The position numbers and the translations under genes are program-made. The notes under the pieces were generated by a model. That model had not been told where the DNA came from and searched no databases. It saw only the letters and a program-made list of their open reading frames with translations. A DNA stretch of 64,000 nt, taken from contig JASFXZ010000001.1 in the NCBI GenBank assembly GCA_032209605.1, positions 35,158,619 through 35,222,618 on the forward strand. Reading direction: 5' to 3'. This DNA is from Mactromeris polynyma (taxonomy: Eukaryota; Mollusca; Bivalvia; Venerida; Mactridae). Below are positions 1 to 11,334 of the stretch, one piece after another. Position 1 is the stretch's first letter; each line of letters begins with the position of its first letter.

Positions 1-2046
1 TCCCTAAAAGGACAGTTTTGTGACAATTGAGTAGTGTCCTTAAAAGGAAAGTTTTGTGACAATTGAGTAGTGTCCTTAAAAGGACACTTTTTTTGTCAAT
101 CGAGAAGTTGTCATAAAAAGGACAGTTTTTTTGTCAATCGAGAAGTTGTCCTAAAAAGGACAGTTTATTTGTCAATCGAGAACTTGTCCTAAACAGGTCA
201 GTTTTTTTGTCAATCGAGAAGTTGTCCTTAAAAGGACAGTTTTTGTCCTGAGAAGGACAGTTTTGTGACATTCTATAGAGAGGTGTAAATTTATTTTACA
301 CACAGGCCAAAATTTGAAAGTCCCCAGTCAAGAACAAGACGCTGCCTATTCAAATATAAATAACAAATACTATAAAGGACTCACCTATCCAAACAGAGAA
401 ATTAGGTTCGAATAGATGTTCAGCCACATTACAGCATTGCCTCACATCCTGACAGGCAGCTCAAAATAAATTGATCTCATTGTCAATGTACATTGTGTAT
501 TCAATCTGATTTCAGCTCCCATTTAATAAACAACAGTCTAAGTAAACACCATTTGGACAGTTTTTTTGTCAATCGAGAAGTTGTCCTAAAAAGGACAGTT
601 TTTTTGTCAATCGAGAAGTTGTCCTTAAAAGGACAGTTTTTGTCCTGAGAAGGACAGTTTTGTGACATTCTATAGAGAGGTGTAAATTTATTTTACACAA
701 AGGCCAAAATTTGAAAGTCCCCAGTCAAGAACAAGACGCTGCCTATTCGAATAGAAAGAACAAATACTATAAAGGACTCACCTATCCAAACAGAGAAATT
801 AGGTTCGAATAGATGTTCAGCCACATTACAGCATTGCCTACCATCCTGACAGGCAGCTCAAAATAAATTGATCTCATTGTCAATGAAAATTGTGTATTCA
901 ATCTGATTTCAGCTCCCATTTAATAAACAACAGTCTAAGTAAACACCATTTGGACAGTTTTTTTGTCAATCGAGAAGTTGTCCTCAAAAGGACAGTTTTT
1001 TTGTCAATCGAGAAGTTGTCCTTAAAAGGACAGTTATTGTCCTGAGAAGGACAGTTTTGTGACATTTTATAGAGAGGTGTAAATTTATTTTACACAAAGG
1101 CCAAAATTTGAAAGTCCCCAGTCAAGAACAAGACGCTGCCTATTCGAATAGAAAGAACAAATACTATAAAGGACTCACCTATCCAAACAGAGAAATTAGG
1201 TTCGAATAGATGTTCAGCCACATTACAGCATTGCCTCACATCCGGATAGGCAGCTCAAAATAAATTGATCTCATTGTCAATGTACATTGTGTATTCAATC
1301 TGATTTCAGCTCCCATTTAATAAACAGCAGTCTAAGTAAACACCATTTGGACAGTTTTTTTGTAAATCGAGAAGTTGTCCTAAAAAGGACAGTTTTTGTC
1401 AATCGAGAAGTTGTCCTAAAAAGGACAGTTTTTTGTCAATCGAGAAGTTGTCCTAAAAAGGACATTTTTTTTGTCAATCGAGAAGTTGTCCAAAAAAGGA
1501 CAGTCTTTTTGTCAATTGAGAAGTTTTCCTTAAAAGGACAGTTTTTTTGTCAATAGAGAAGTTGTCCAAAAAAGGACAGTCTTTTTGTCAATCGAGAAGT
1601 TGTCCTAAAAAGGACAGTTTTTTGTCAATTGAGAAGTTGTCATAAAAAGGACATTTTTTTTGTCAATTGAGAAGTTTTCCTTAAAAGGACAGTTTTTTTG
1701 TCAATCGAGAGGTTGTCCTAAAAAGGACAGTTTTTGTCCTGAGAAGGACAGTTTTGTGACATTCTATAGAGAGGTGTAAATTTATTTTACACAAAGGCCA
1801 AAATTTGAAAGTCCCCAGTCAAGAACAAGACGCTGCCTATTCGAATAGAAAAAACAAATACTATAAAGGACTCACCTATCCAAACAGAGAAATTAGGTTC
1901 GAGTAGATGTTCAGCCACATTACAGCATTGCCTTACATCCTGACAGGCAGCTCAAAATAAATTGATCTCATTGTCAATGTACATTGTGTATTCAATCTGA
2001 TTTCAGCTCCCACTTAATAAACAACAGTCTAAGTAAACACCATTTG
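1..2046. repeat. 38-bp hairpin minisatellite with 313-bp interspersed spacer
   Basis: A ~38-bp monomer containing GTCAATCGAGAAGTTGTCCT followed by AAAAAGGACAG and a T-run is repeated in clusters. Each monomer holds a short inverted repeat, TGTCCTT/AAGGACA, around two bases. The clusters are separated by four near-identical ~313-bp spacers at about 244-556, 641-953, 1039-1350 and 1735-2046. Each spacer begins with a second small hairpin (TGTCCT GAGA AGGACA) and ends in CACCATTTG. The first three spacer starts are ~397 bp apart. The fourth follows a longer run of monomers, so a higher-order unit with variable monomer number is visible. The array runs off the left edge. No protein function is inferred for frames through it. 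Confidence 0.9.
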
Positions 2047-3489
2047 TACAATTGCAGAGTTGTTTGTCATTATCATCTATAATGTGGCAATCACAATGAA
2101 ACCTGACACAATCCACCTAATGCATGGTAAATAATCAGGAGTATGACAAATCTCTGATACACCTTAAATATCTTGGTGATCTAATCCTGCATCAACTTTT
2201 GTTTTAACATTTATACTCCTGAAAAAATTCCTCTCATTTACAAGATTTTAACTATTTATGCAACAACAAGACAACCAAGAATTACCCTTAAACAATCCAA
2301 AACCAGCTGACATATTAACACCAGAATGCCTTTAAATCACTTTCTATTAATAAGGTACTTTAAAGTCTGATAGTACCATATGTATTACTTTTCTTTGTAA
2401 AAGATGAGATCTCAAATCAACATTACCAATCTTTACAAAGCATTGTGTATATATAATTAATTACTAATTTTCTAGAAGTCATATACTTCATGACAATTTA
2501 TCCAATAATAAAATATGAGGAAAATTACAGGATCTTAAAATGCACTGGTATTTAAAGAAATAAAATAAAATTAGCCATTAACATTTCCCAGACTATTGCA
2601 ATACATCAAATAATTTGGTCTTCAACAAGTGTTATAACTGAGAATGTCAAGTATTAAAACACCTATTAAATATCTTTGTAAAAAGATCTCAAAGTAAAAA
2701 TGTTTCATAAATTATATAAGCAATTATATATTTTTAATCATTATAAGTTTGTTGATTGAATTGTACATGTAAAGTCAATGAATATCACTGTGCATTTTTA
2801 CCAAGATGTAACTATGTACTGCTTTAGACATTAGAGATTTATTCAACAACCAGTGGTTGCTTTAATTATGTAAGAGTTGAGTTGTTCATCTAAGTATACC
2901 CTTATGTTCTTGTATTGATAAGTGACAAACGGCTCATAAGCCACTGATCTATGAAAATTAATCAGAAATATGTTGACAACCTGCTCATAAATGTATTAAA
3001 CCTGAGATTGTATTCAGTATGCCAGTATTCCATTTTCTCAGAATTGTATCGTGATTGTATGAAGGGATTTTGCCATGTGATAACCAATGTCTGATTTTGC
3101 ATTAATTAGTTCTGTTCTGTTCTGTTAAAGCTTATACTTTCTAACTAATGGACAAGTGCTTGCTCTATTAGAACAATTAGTATGCAAAAGAATTATACTT
3201 TGTGATTTACCCTGTTGACTATCTAACCATCCCAAGAAAGATTCATTTGTAACATTTTTATAATGGAGTGAATTCCTTCACTAATGGAGTGCTTATATTT
3301 ATTTACATTTTCTAAATGTATTCTTAAACAATAATGCCAAGCAAGAAAAGTAACCCTATGCCTTACAATGTTTTAAAATTGGACACTCAATAATAGGCTA
3401 CTGCCTTTTACAGTTACATGATATGTGAATATAAGCATTTCAACCTTTATACAGACATGAACAGCATTTAATGAGATGCACTTACGGGG
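2047..3489. other. AT-rich intergenic sequence, no gene seen
   Basis: No convincing open frame, RNA gene or recognisable mobile element was seen. The sequence is AT-rich and non-repetitive at the scale I can inspect. Confidence 0.6.
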
Positions 3490-3494
3490 AACGT

Positions 3495-3808
3495 ATGGTT
3501 TTCTAAACTGGACGCCAATGCGGCATATTAGCAGGTGGGCATTAAACCAGAGGATAGGAAAAAAACAGCATTCATCACCAGGTACGGTCTATCTGAACAT
3601 GTACTGATGGGGTTTGGTCTAACAAATGCACCAGCCACTTACTCGCGAGGTCAACCTGGTTCTCCGAGGACTGACCTGGAAGATCGTCTTGGCATTTCTG
3701 GATGATATCCTGGTGATGGGCAAGACCTTTAGAGAACACCTGGAAAACTTAGAAGAGGCATTTAAGTGCTCCAGGGAACATGGATTGAAGCTGAAACCCC
3801 AGAAATGC
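3495..3808 (+). pseudogene. Reverse transcriptase domain remnant (gypsy)
   Basis: This is the RT part of the decayed pol fragment. The first half (about 3495-3630) is in a different frame from the block carrying FLDDILV (codons near 3696-3716), so at least one frameshift separates them. The block ends with a HLENL...LKLKPQKC-like stretch typical of gypsy RT thumb regions, followed at once by TGA. It is not functional. Confidence 0.8.
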
Positions 3809-3862
3809 TGATTTTTCCAGACTGAGGTGGAATTCTTGGAAAGAACGGTCAATTGGGAATAG

Positions 3863-4500
3863 ATGTCCATGACTGAGAAAAATATACAATCAGTTACCAA
3901 CTGGGCAGTCCCGAACTGTTCCAAGGAGGTTGAAAAGGTCCTATGTTTTGTAAATGGTCACAGAGCCTTCATTAAAGATTTCGCTAAACTAGCGCAACCT
4001 CTGTACGCCATCACAGGGAAAAAGAAGTTTATATGGGAGGAGGAACAACAAACAGCATTTGAAAAGTTGCGGAGGTCCGTGGTGGAACCTCAGGTGTTAG
4101 CAATCCCAAATCCCTCAGACCCTTTCATACTGGATGTTGATGCCTCTAACTGGACCATTGGAGGCATCCTTAGTCAAGTCCACAATGGCAGGGAGAGAGT
4201 GGTCGCTTATGGCAGCTTTGCCCTCACTCCGGAACAAAAAAGATATTGTTTACTTGTAAAGAGCTGCTGAGCATTTAAAGGTTTACAAGGCAATTCAGAT
4301 ATTACTTATTGGGGAAAGTGTTTACGGTGTAAGGACCGATCACTAAAGTCTGACCTGGTTGTTGAGGTTCAGGGATCGCCAAGGACAGCTTGCCCTGTGG
4401 ATGGAAGAACTAGCACAATACCACATGGTTGTTAAGAACCGACTAGGATACAAGCATGGGAGCACTGACGCCTTATCAAGACTACCGGACAGATTAACCC
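3863..4500 (+). pseudogene. RNase H domain remnant (gypsy)
   Basis: The block contains a DVDASNWTIGG-type stretch near 4132-4164, matching the first catalytic Asp region of retrotransposon RNase H (usually T/D-D-A-S). It continues to a YKHGSTDALSRLP-like end near 4450-4488 that marks the RNase H C-terminus in gypsy elements. A stop at 4268 and a frame change near 4270-4360 interrupt it. Confidence 0.8.
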
Positions 4501-5105
4501 ATTGTTCCTCGTACTTGACAGGGATACAGCCAATGGGTTTCCCATGTGGAGGCTGCAATTATTGCTGTCGGGCTCATGCATAGTGGAGAAGTTTCATTGA
4601 GGAGGCAGACAATGCAGTGAACTATGCTAATAGTGGAAGTTTGCAGTTAATGACAGTGCCAAGCGATAACACAACAGTGGGAGCAGTTTGTTCCCAAGAG
4701 TCCAGTGAAGGCTACAACCAAGGGGATATAATGGCTGCACAAGATTCACTTACTATACAGCTTGAGCAAAACGTCCAAAACAGGAAGGGTTTTGTCACAC
4801 CCATAGACAAGAGGTGTCAATGGATATATCCATAAACAAATTGTCGGTGATGGTCAATGGCAGTGTGAGACTACCAGAAGTAACATCCCCCGGAAACCCA
4901 TGTAGCTGGGGTTTTACAGCCCAAGAGCTCAACCAGTCCCAAGCGAAGGATGTCAACTTGCAAGTTTTTCACCAATTTCTGCACAACCAATGCGAACCGG
5001 AGGAAGGGGCCCTGTTCTTGTCAAGTCCAGAGGCAAAATACTACTGGATATACAAAGAGATGTTCAAACTAATGGATGGGGTAATCTTCAAGAGAAAACT
5101 GTCAC

Positions 5106-7629
5106 CGCAAACATACTTACTACATCTCTGCCCAATTTATATAAAATGTCAGATTAGATTTCTGATAAATAGTCTTGTAAATAGTTGACAGTTTGAGAAT
5201 ACTTAATAGATTTGTACTTGGTATTCTTTAATTTTGTGCTGTGACTTGGTCTTTGATTTTTTCATGTCATTTGTCTATTGCCATAGTCATTGTGATGATT
5301 CTGAAAGTATCTGTGTTGAGTCTTTCATCCTTGTTGTTGTTGAGCATATATTAGATTGTGTTCATCAAGCTCTTCGTTCTTGTCTACATTTAATATTGAT
5401 CTTTGGCCAATGCTATATGTTTGGTTCTTATTCTTTGACAGACAATGCAATTCACAGACAGATCAGTCACTCAGATTGTCTCACCACATATAGATATGAA
5501 GTCTTGAAGACGTTGGACTGTCAATGTCAATGTAATTCACATAGTACAAATTTCGTACAAGGACAATAAACACAAAATTTTAAGCAAATTGTCATACAAT
5601 TTTGAATATAAGATGATTTCTCAGTTTCCCAAAATAATACATTATGTGATAATTTGTGTGCAAACAAATCACTACATCTATAACAAGCAAGCAACCCCAC
5701 AATCCAACTTTCAGCAGCCCCAGGCCTACAGAACTCACAGTACTTTGATTATATATCAGCTTTTCAGGACCACTGCCCTTATCTTTAAAATGAGTTCATA
5801 CACAGATATCATAATACCTGTAGTAATGAACCATGCATTAATAAAAAAAGAAGATCTCTGTTACAATGACCCAAAACAAGTTTTAATATCAAACTTCAAT
5901 ACATTTGCTAATCATGTGCATACAACATACATCAACCAAGCTCCCCACAGTGGTTATCTCCCTTATCAGTTAAATAACAACCACTGTCATGACCAGAACA
6001 TTCTTCCTGATACGGAAAGACTCTTCTATTTATGGACTCATATCAAACAACACACTGAAGGACCATTCCCTGCTTTCCAATTAATCTGTGTTAAGAGACC
6101 ACTTTGTTGTACAAAGATTAATATTATCATAATCCAAAATGGATCTTTCTTATCAAGTAAAATTCATTCATATGTGCATGCAACATATAGACAGATCTGT
6201 AGTAAGACAAGACATTTAACAGTCTGTACCGAATATACTTGCTGTCGCACAGTTATGTATGTCATTACGATCATCACAATCTCATTTAGGTAACATTTTT
6301 CTCAAAACTTTATACATCCAAACCAGCTAGACAACAAAAGACAAGCAATATCCACAGGGCCTTCAGAGAGGGATGGATGGCCCAACAGGATGGATAATAG
6401 GACTACGAACCAGAATGTTTTACGGACAACGAGTAAGACAACTACTGCATCATGGTCACTTGTCGGTGGGAAGACATGTAAGAGTATAAAGTATTGTGAG
6501 TATATTATACATAATAATCTGTAACTAAACTGTACCAGGTATAAATGAACTTGCAATATAACAGCATTATCTTTGGTTTATACATTATTTCAAATTATTA
6601 ATCACCTATCAGGGGTGTAGCTGGGCCATTTTTTAGACTTTCTATGGAGGGGTCACTTTTGGTCATAATTGTTTTTTCAATTTTTAACTTATCGCTGCCA
6701 ATGCCCGTGCTTATCACAACTAATATTCTTGTGTAGCTAATATTACCATGTAGAGCACAGGACAGTATTTCAAACAAGCCATAAAAACTAGCTCAGGTGA
6801 GTCAAAATAATTTAAGTATCTAACTCTGCTAACTGAAAAATATGGAAAATTCTAACCATATTCACACAATTGAAATAATCTGAATGACATGCTGACTTGT
6901 AACCTTTACTGTAGCAGACTTTGGTCAATGCACTCTGTCAGATAGTCCGCCTTATAATGGTCTTTACTCAATATATGGAATCACAAAACTACATGTATAA
7001 GCCTATACTTGCTGATTAGCAAACCAATCTCAATATAAATATTTCATTGTTATGACATTATGCATTATATAGCATATATCTTATATAATTCCATTGAAAA
7101 ATAACTGTTTTCTATTCATATATGTTTCTACAGTTTGATGGAAGAAAGCCAGACAGAAAACATACCTATTCTCACCAAATATAATTCTCTCACACAATTT
7201 CTGACGTTTCTAAAATTCATCCAATCAGACTGAGGCTTTTTTGTCAAAGCATAGAGCAAATGTCTATTACCTAAACCAGTTTCAAATGCATTGGTATATA
7301 TACACAAAATTTGAAATGAATTACAACACCTTGATTTTGCTTTCTGTAAGTTACACAGTCTTCCATGCATTACCTACCACAGAAACCAGTCAATGCAACA
7401 ACAAAACCACATCTATAAACTGACCAATTAATGGGACTAAATCACCTTCCTGGACCATTCAACATGTTACTCAACCAACATCTCTCTTACACCACAAACA
7501 CCAACCAAGGATACTAAAACTATCACTGGAAGTGAGTAATACCCCAGCAGTACCACTTTGTCAGAAAAAAGAGCTGTATATCAAGCTTATATACAGTCCA
7601 TGATGATTATGTCACACATTACAACTCAT
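5106..7629. other. Intergenic sequence without a supported gene
   Basis: The open frames here, the longest at 5589-6293, lack an ATG start or any recognisable domain and have the low-complexity look of chance frames in AT-rich DNA. No RNA gene or clear element was seen. Confidence 0.55.
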
Positions 7630-7770
7630 CATGGAAATTGTCCATGTGAAGTTTCATGAAAATTCTCCAAAAGCTGTGGATGTAGTTCGCTCCGTTTTTG
7701 TTAACAGACCAACCGACAGAGTGACTCCTGTATACCCTCAAACTTTGTTTGCCAGTGGGGGTATAATGAA
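7630..7770 (+). repeat. Probable dispersed-repeat fragment
   Basis: The stretch GAAGTTTCATGAAAATTCT, then ACAGACCAACCGACAGAGTG and a GGGGGTATAAT ending, has the composition of a common dispersed repeat in mollusc genomes. The class is unknown to me. The call rests on recognised wording, not on a second copy in this window. Confidence 0.35.
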
Positions 7771-8757
7771 TGAGATGATCATAAATGAAAACTTCAAATG
7801 ATTATAAAATAAATAAACAAAATTGTAGTAAATAATACAACTTACATATTTTTATTGCTGTTACTACTCCAGTCAATCACTCTTTCTACTTCTAGATGAT
7901 GATGATGATGATTGTTACTAATGATATTAACAGGTACAAACACTGCTTAAAATGACTATAGTTAACATCTTTGTTCAACATGGAAGAAATAGGCAATGAT
8001 TTGTAATGCATACATCATGTCTTCTCCCAACTAATTTCACTGGACAGACTGAACATAATAGGCAAAAGAAATTACACATTTTAGAAACATGAAGTAAATG
8101 GAGTCACTTATCTGTGTGATTCTGCTCTCTTCTGTAATGTATTTTCCATGTTCTGATGACTTTTACCATGATTACTGCTCCAATGGTGCAAGGTTACTTC
8201 CATGATACTGGATTTGAATCACTGTCATCTATAAGGCAAGAAATTAACATCAATTTAACAGATTCTAGAATAAAATGTGCACATCATTCCAACAAACACA
8301 CAAGTAGATGATATAAAACAGTCAACTCTAGTTATATTGTATTCAATAGGTCATTATATTGAATTTGACCAATGAAGCAATGTGCATATATTTGATTCCA
8401 CTGCCTGGATTTGTGTTGTTAAACAAATATTCTATTGTAATGAGAGTTAACTGTATATTATCAACGCCAGTGTAGTAGGGCTGCAATGATACAGGACATG
8501 GTGTCTCTCAGTTTTGTTCAGTTTCTTTCGGTTCGGTTATACAAATATATGAAATACATAAAACTTTCAATAACTGGTACTTTACTGACTTGTAAAGAAG
8601 GAACGTGGAAATACACACATTATAAATCATACGTTCTTAAATTAATATCACCGATCAAAAACATTTTAGTGTTCATTTTTCTTTATGCTAGATTAAATTG
8701 TGCTGTTCAATCCCACTGAGGGGCATGCTAGTTTTCCCCCTGAGTTTTATCATAGCA
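7771..8757. other. Intergenic sequence with a short (GAT)n tract
   Basis: No gene seen. A six-copy GAT microsatellite lies at about 7895-7912. Confidence 0.55.
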
Positions 8758-8950
8758 GTGAAGTAAATCAAGGGGAAAAAGTGCGCCCAATGTTTGGCTC
8801 GAACCCACGAGCCCCTAACACTAGTACGGCGCTCTACAGACTGAGCTAGCCGGGCGGCTGTCTAAGCCTCTATGCCTACACCACTACACTCCTCCTCCTT
8901 CCGGCATTTGAGGCTCAACCACTGTGGGTCGTCAAACACCACTGCCACCA
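8758..8950 (-). repeat. tRNA-Thr-derived SINE-like unit, copy 1
   Basis: On the minus strand the tRNA-like head spans 8785-8855. It has an A-box-like TAGCTCAGTCTG and a B-box GGTTCGAGCC. The acceptor stem has mismatches. The body has a CTTGATTTACTTCA stretch and a GGTGGCAGTGGTG stretch shared with the two downstream copies. The start-to-start distance to copy 2 is 193 bp. Confidence 0.75.
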
Positions 8951-9135
8951 TTGAAGTAAATCAAGGGGAAAAAGTGCGTCCAATGTGGGGCTCGAACCCA
9001 CGACCCCCTAACACTAGTACGGCGCTCTACCGACTGAGCTAACTGGACAGCCTTTTTAGGCTGCACCATTACACTCCTTCCCCTTCCGGCATTTGAGGCT
9101 CAACCACCGTGGGCCGTCCAACACCACTGCCACCA
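8951..9135 (-). repeat. tRNA-Thr-derived SINE-like unit, copy 2
   Basis: This is the best-preserved of three tandem units, 185 bp from copy 3. Its head folds as a full cloverleaf (see the tRNA-like entry at 8978-9048). The remainder is the same non-tRNA body as in the flanking copies. Confidence 0.75.
8978..9048 (-). tRNA. tRNA-Thr(AGT)-like cloverleaf inside a repeat
   Basis: The 71-nt minus-strand sequence divides cleanly. The 7-bp acceptor stem is GTCCAGT/ATTGGAC with one G-T pair. The D-stem is GCTC/GAGC. The anticodon stem is CCGTA/TAGGG with one G-G mismatch. The loop CTAGTGT gives anticodon AGT. The T-stem GTGGG/CCCAC is perfect around loop TTCGAGC. Both internal promoter boxes are present. 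It sits in a tandem SINE-like array with two decayed siblings, so I read it as a tRNA-derived promoter head. A functional tRNA-Thr gene is possible but less likely. Confidence 0.45.
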
Positions 9136-9245
9136 GTGAAGTAAATAAAGGGGAAAAAATATGCCCAATGTGGAGCTCGAACCAACGACCCCCTTACATT
9201 AATACGGCGTTCGCGCTCTACCGACTGAGCTAACTTGGCGGTCGT
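9136..9245 (-). repeat. tRNA-Thr-derived SINE-like unit, copy 3 (head only)
   Basis: The tRNA-like head at 9163-9239 has a 6-bp insertion after the D-arm and an A-G mismatch in the acceptor stem. Its A and B boxes are kept. A minus-strand frame through it is a translation of the tRNA-like sequence, not a gene. Confidence 0.7.
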
Positions 9246-11334
9246 CTCACCCCACACCACTACAACAGCACCAAATACAACAATAGCATGTAATTCATAT
9301 TCTATGTCTAAAGTGTTACACTATAAGGCAATATCTTTCCTGACGAATTCGCACAAAAACATAATAATTTTTATACCTAATCAGCATATGCAGACAACCA
9401 AATTTCTTGACCCGGTCCCAGAAAATGGACACTATCCTATCTGGGACCATTAACGTCCAGAATATAACACAGTGAATGAGCAAATAAAACACATATATCC
9501 TAAATAAAATATAATTTCATCCAAATTATGTCCAACTTCGTCCATTTAATCCAGTCGTAAACATCGTAAAACACATGCACAATTTCCATCCGCCATGAAA
9601 TAGGGCACATGTTTCCACAACACATAACAGTCAGCTACAATATCCGTGATTTTAAGGTCACATATTATGATGACCCTAGAATCTAACGTTACGAAAAATG
9701 TTAAAGATAATTATTACACTGTCTACACACCGAGCTTCTCGTGCTTTTCCGTTTCACGGTATGAAAACACGCCCGAGGGATTTACTTTAAACTGACCGCC
9801 TGAAACGTCTCCGTTATACTGTGTACAAATACGTCAGACATATATAGTCATTGGCACGCGGTGTTGTAACATCATTTGATCTATCACCGATGATACCTAC
9901 CCTTGATTTTTACGAGAATATTAGGGGTGGTTTTAGCCGTGTACTACACGGTTTCTACACATACTACGCACAAATTTATAAAATATCTGGCATCCATCAC
10001 TGTTATCTTTTTGTTATATATAGTTTCCCTTTCAACTCGACCACCTCCGATAAGCAAGACATAAAACAACATACATTTCAAATTACTGTTTAATTTGGGA
10101 TTTATGGGTAGCACTTGGGCAACCGACTACATTGTGAGTGACCGAGTAACGTTGTCAAAATACAACATAGTTAAAAACATAATAAACCTCGTAATATACG
10201 ATTGCATGAAATAATATTTCATAATTAACTTTAAAAAAAAAAGTATTAATGTGTCGGCTGCCCAAAGCTGAATGACTTTCAAACCTAAACGTTTACATGA
10301 AAATCTCGTGCACAAGCACCTGCTTGCGACACCTATCGGAGATATTATAAGGGAAATCAATTATCTCGTAATTCATTATATTCAAACGGAGAAAAATTAC
10401 ATGAAACAATGGACTTTGCATCTGTATCATTTATAAAGGCAATAAGTATGTAAATGTAAAGCAATAGGCTTTGCACAAAATACACCAATTACCAATTCAG
10501 ATTAACAAAGAAAGTGTTCAACACAGTTTTAAATAATGTCTACTTGCTAACCGTACGGCGTGAGAAATATGTCATACACGGCTTATTATGCGGTAAAAAT
10601 GTAAGTACGCCGCTTTCAATGTACATTTCTCGCTTGTTTTTTTAAAATGTAGAATTGAAATATCGTCACACTGGTACCAAGTTATGAACTGTTTGTCCGT
10701 CTGTCTGTTTGTCTGTCTGTCCGTGTCACACGAAAACTCCGTCTGGATCGGTCAAATTTCACTTGCTATATAAACTTGTTTTGGTCAGAAGAATGTCGGG
10801 AAATTGCACCTAATTCAATTAACTATTACGAAGCTATTGCTGGCATTTAATCAGGCTGATAACGTGGATGTGAAGTCGAACAACGCTACTGCTAATCAAA
10901 CTGAAGATATTACAATCGGATCATTTCGGCTATTTTTAATATACATATACATTGTACTTCGGAGGAAACGTTGCGGGAACGTAGTTGCGATATGGCTGCA
11001 AAAATGAATGTATGTTGTCTCTGTGGAAAGTATGACAGAGGTAATTTAAATATTAGAGTGCAAGGCACACGCAACATCAAAGATAATGCCTAAACCTTCT
11101 ATGATGAGGATCTTTATTAGTAAACGGAATCCCGCTACGTCATTGTAAGACTCAATGCGGAAGCAAGCAATAAATGTCGTCTAGTTGAACAAAGGTTCTT
11201 TTGGCGAAACATGGCACGTGAAACCTTGGTTGTCGCGTGGCATGCTACAGCGTGGCCTTTTTTTACGGAACAACCTCGGATGTATCAGGACGTTTCTATT
11301 GTGAAAACATTTAAAACGCTGCAAGAAATCGTCT
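9246..11334. other. Intergenic sequence with a (GTCT)n-like tract
   Basis: No gene is supported. A degenerate GTCT/GTTT microsatellite lies at about 10692-10722, followed by CACACGAAAACTCCGTCTGG, which looks like part of a dispersed repeat. Short frames here have no recognisable features. Confidence 0.5.

Larger units (their letters stand above)
3490..5105 (+). pseudogene. Decayed Ty3/gypsy LTR-retrotransposon pol fragment
   Basis: Several frames read in order as reverse transcriptase, RNase H and the region before integrase of a Ty3/gypsy (Metaviridae) polyprotein. RT similarity runs from about 3495 to 3808 and includes FLDDILV, the catalytic YxDD-type motif with F for Y. RNase H similarity lies at 3863-4500. 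A Cys-rich CGGCNYC motif is near 4545. The segment 4850-5100 resembles the linker before the integrase zinc-binding domain. Stop codons near 3807 and 3858 and frame changes between blocks break the frame. The integrase core and both LTRs are missing, so this is a truncated dead copy. Family assignment rests on motif order; the clade within Ty3/gypsy is not determined. Confidence 0.85.

Noticed and set aside
1..2046. CRISPR-like array of 38-bp repeats
   Set aside because: Units are contiguous without unique spacers, and the DNA is clearly animal. It is a minisatellite.
5589..6293. 234-residue frame
   Set aside because: Starts at TTG, has no domain, and has the composition of chance translation of AT-rich DNA.
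9069..9260. 63-residue minus-strand frame with LAQSVERE
   Set aside because: A translation of a tRNA-like SINE head, a well-known false gene signature.
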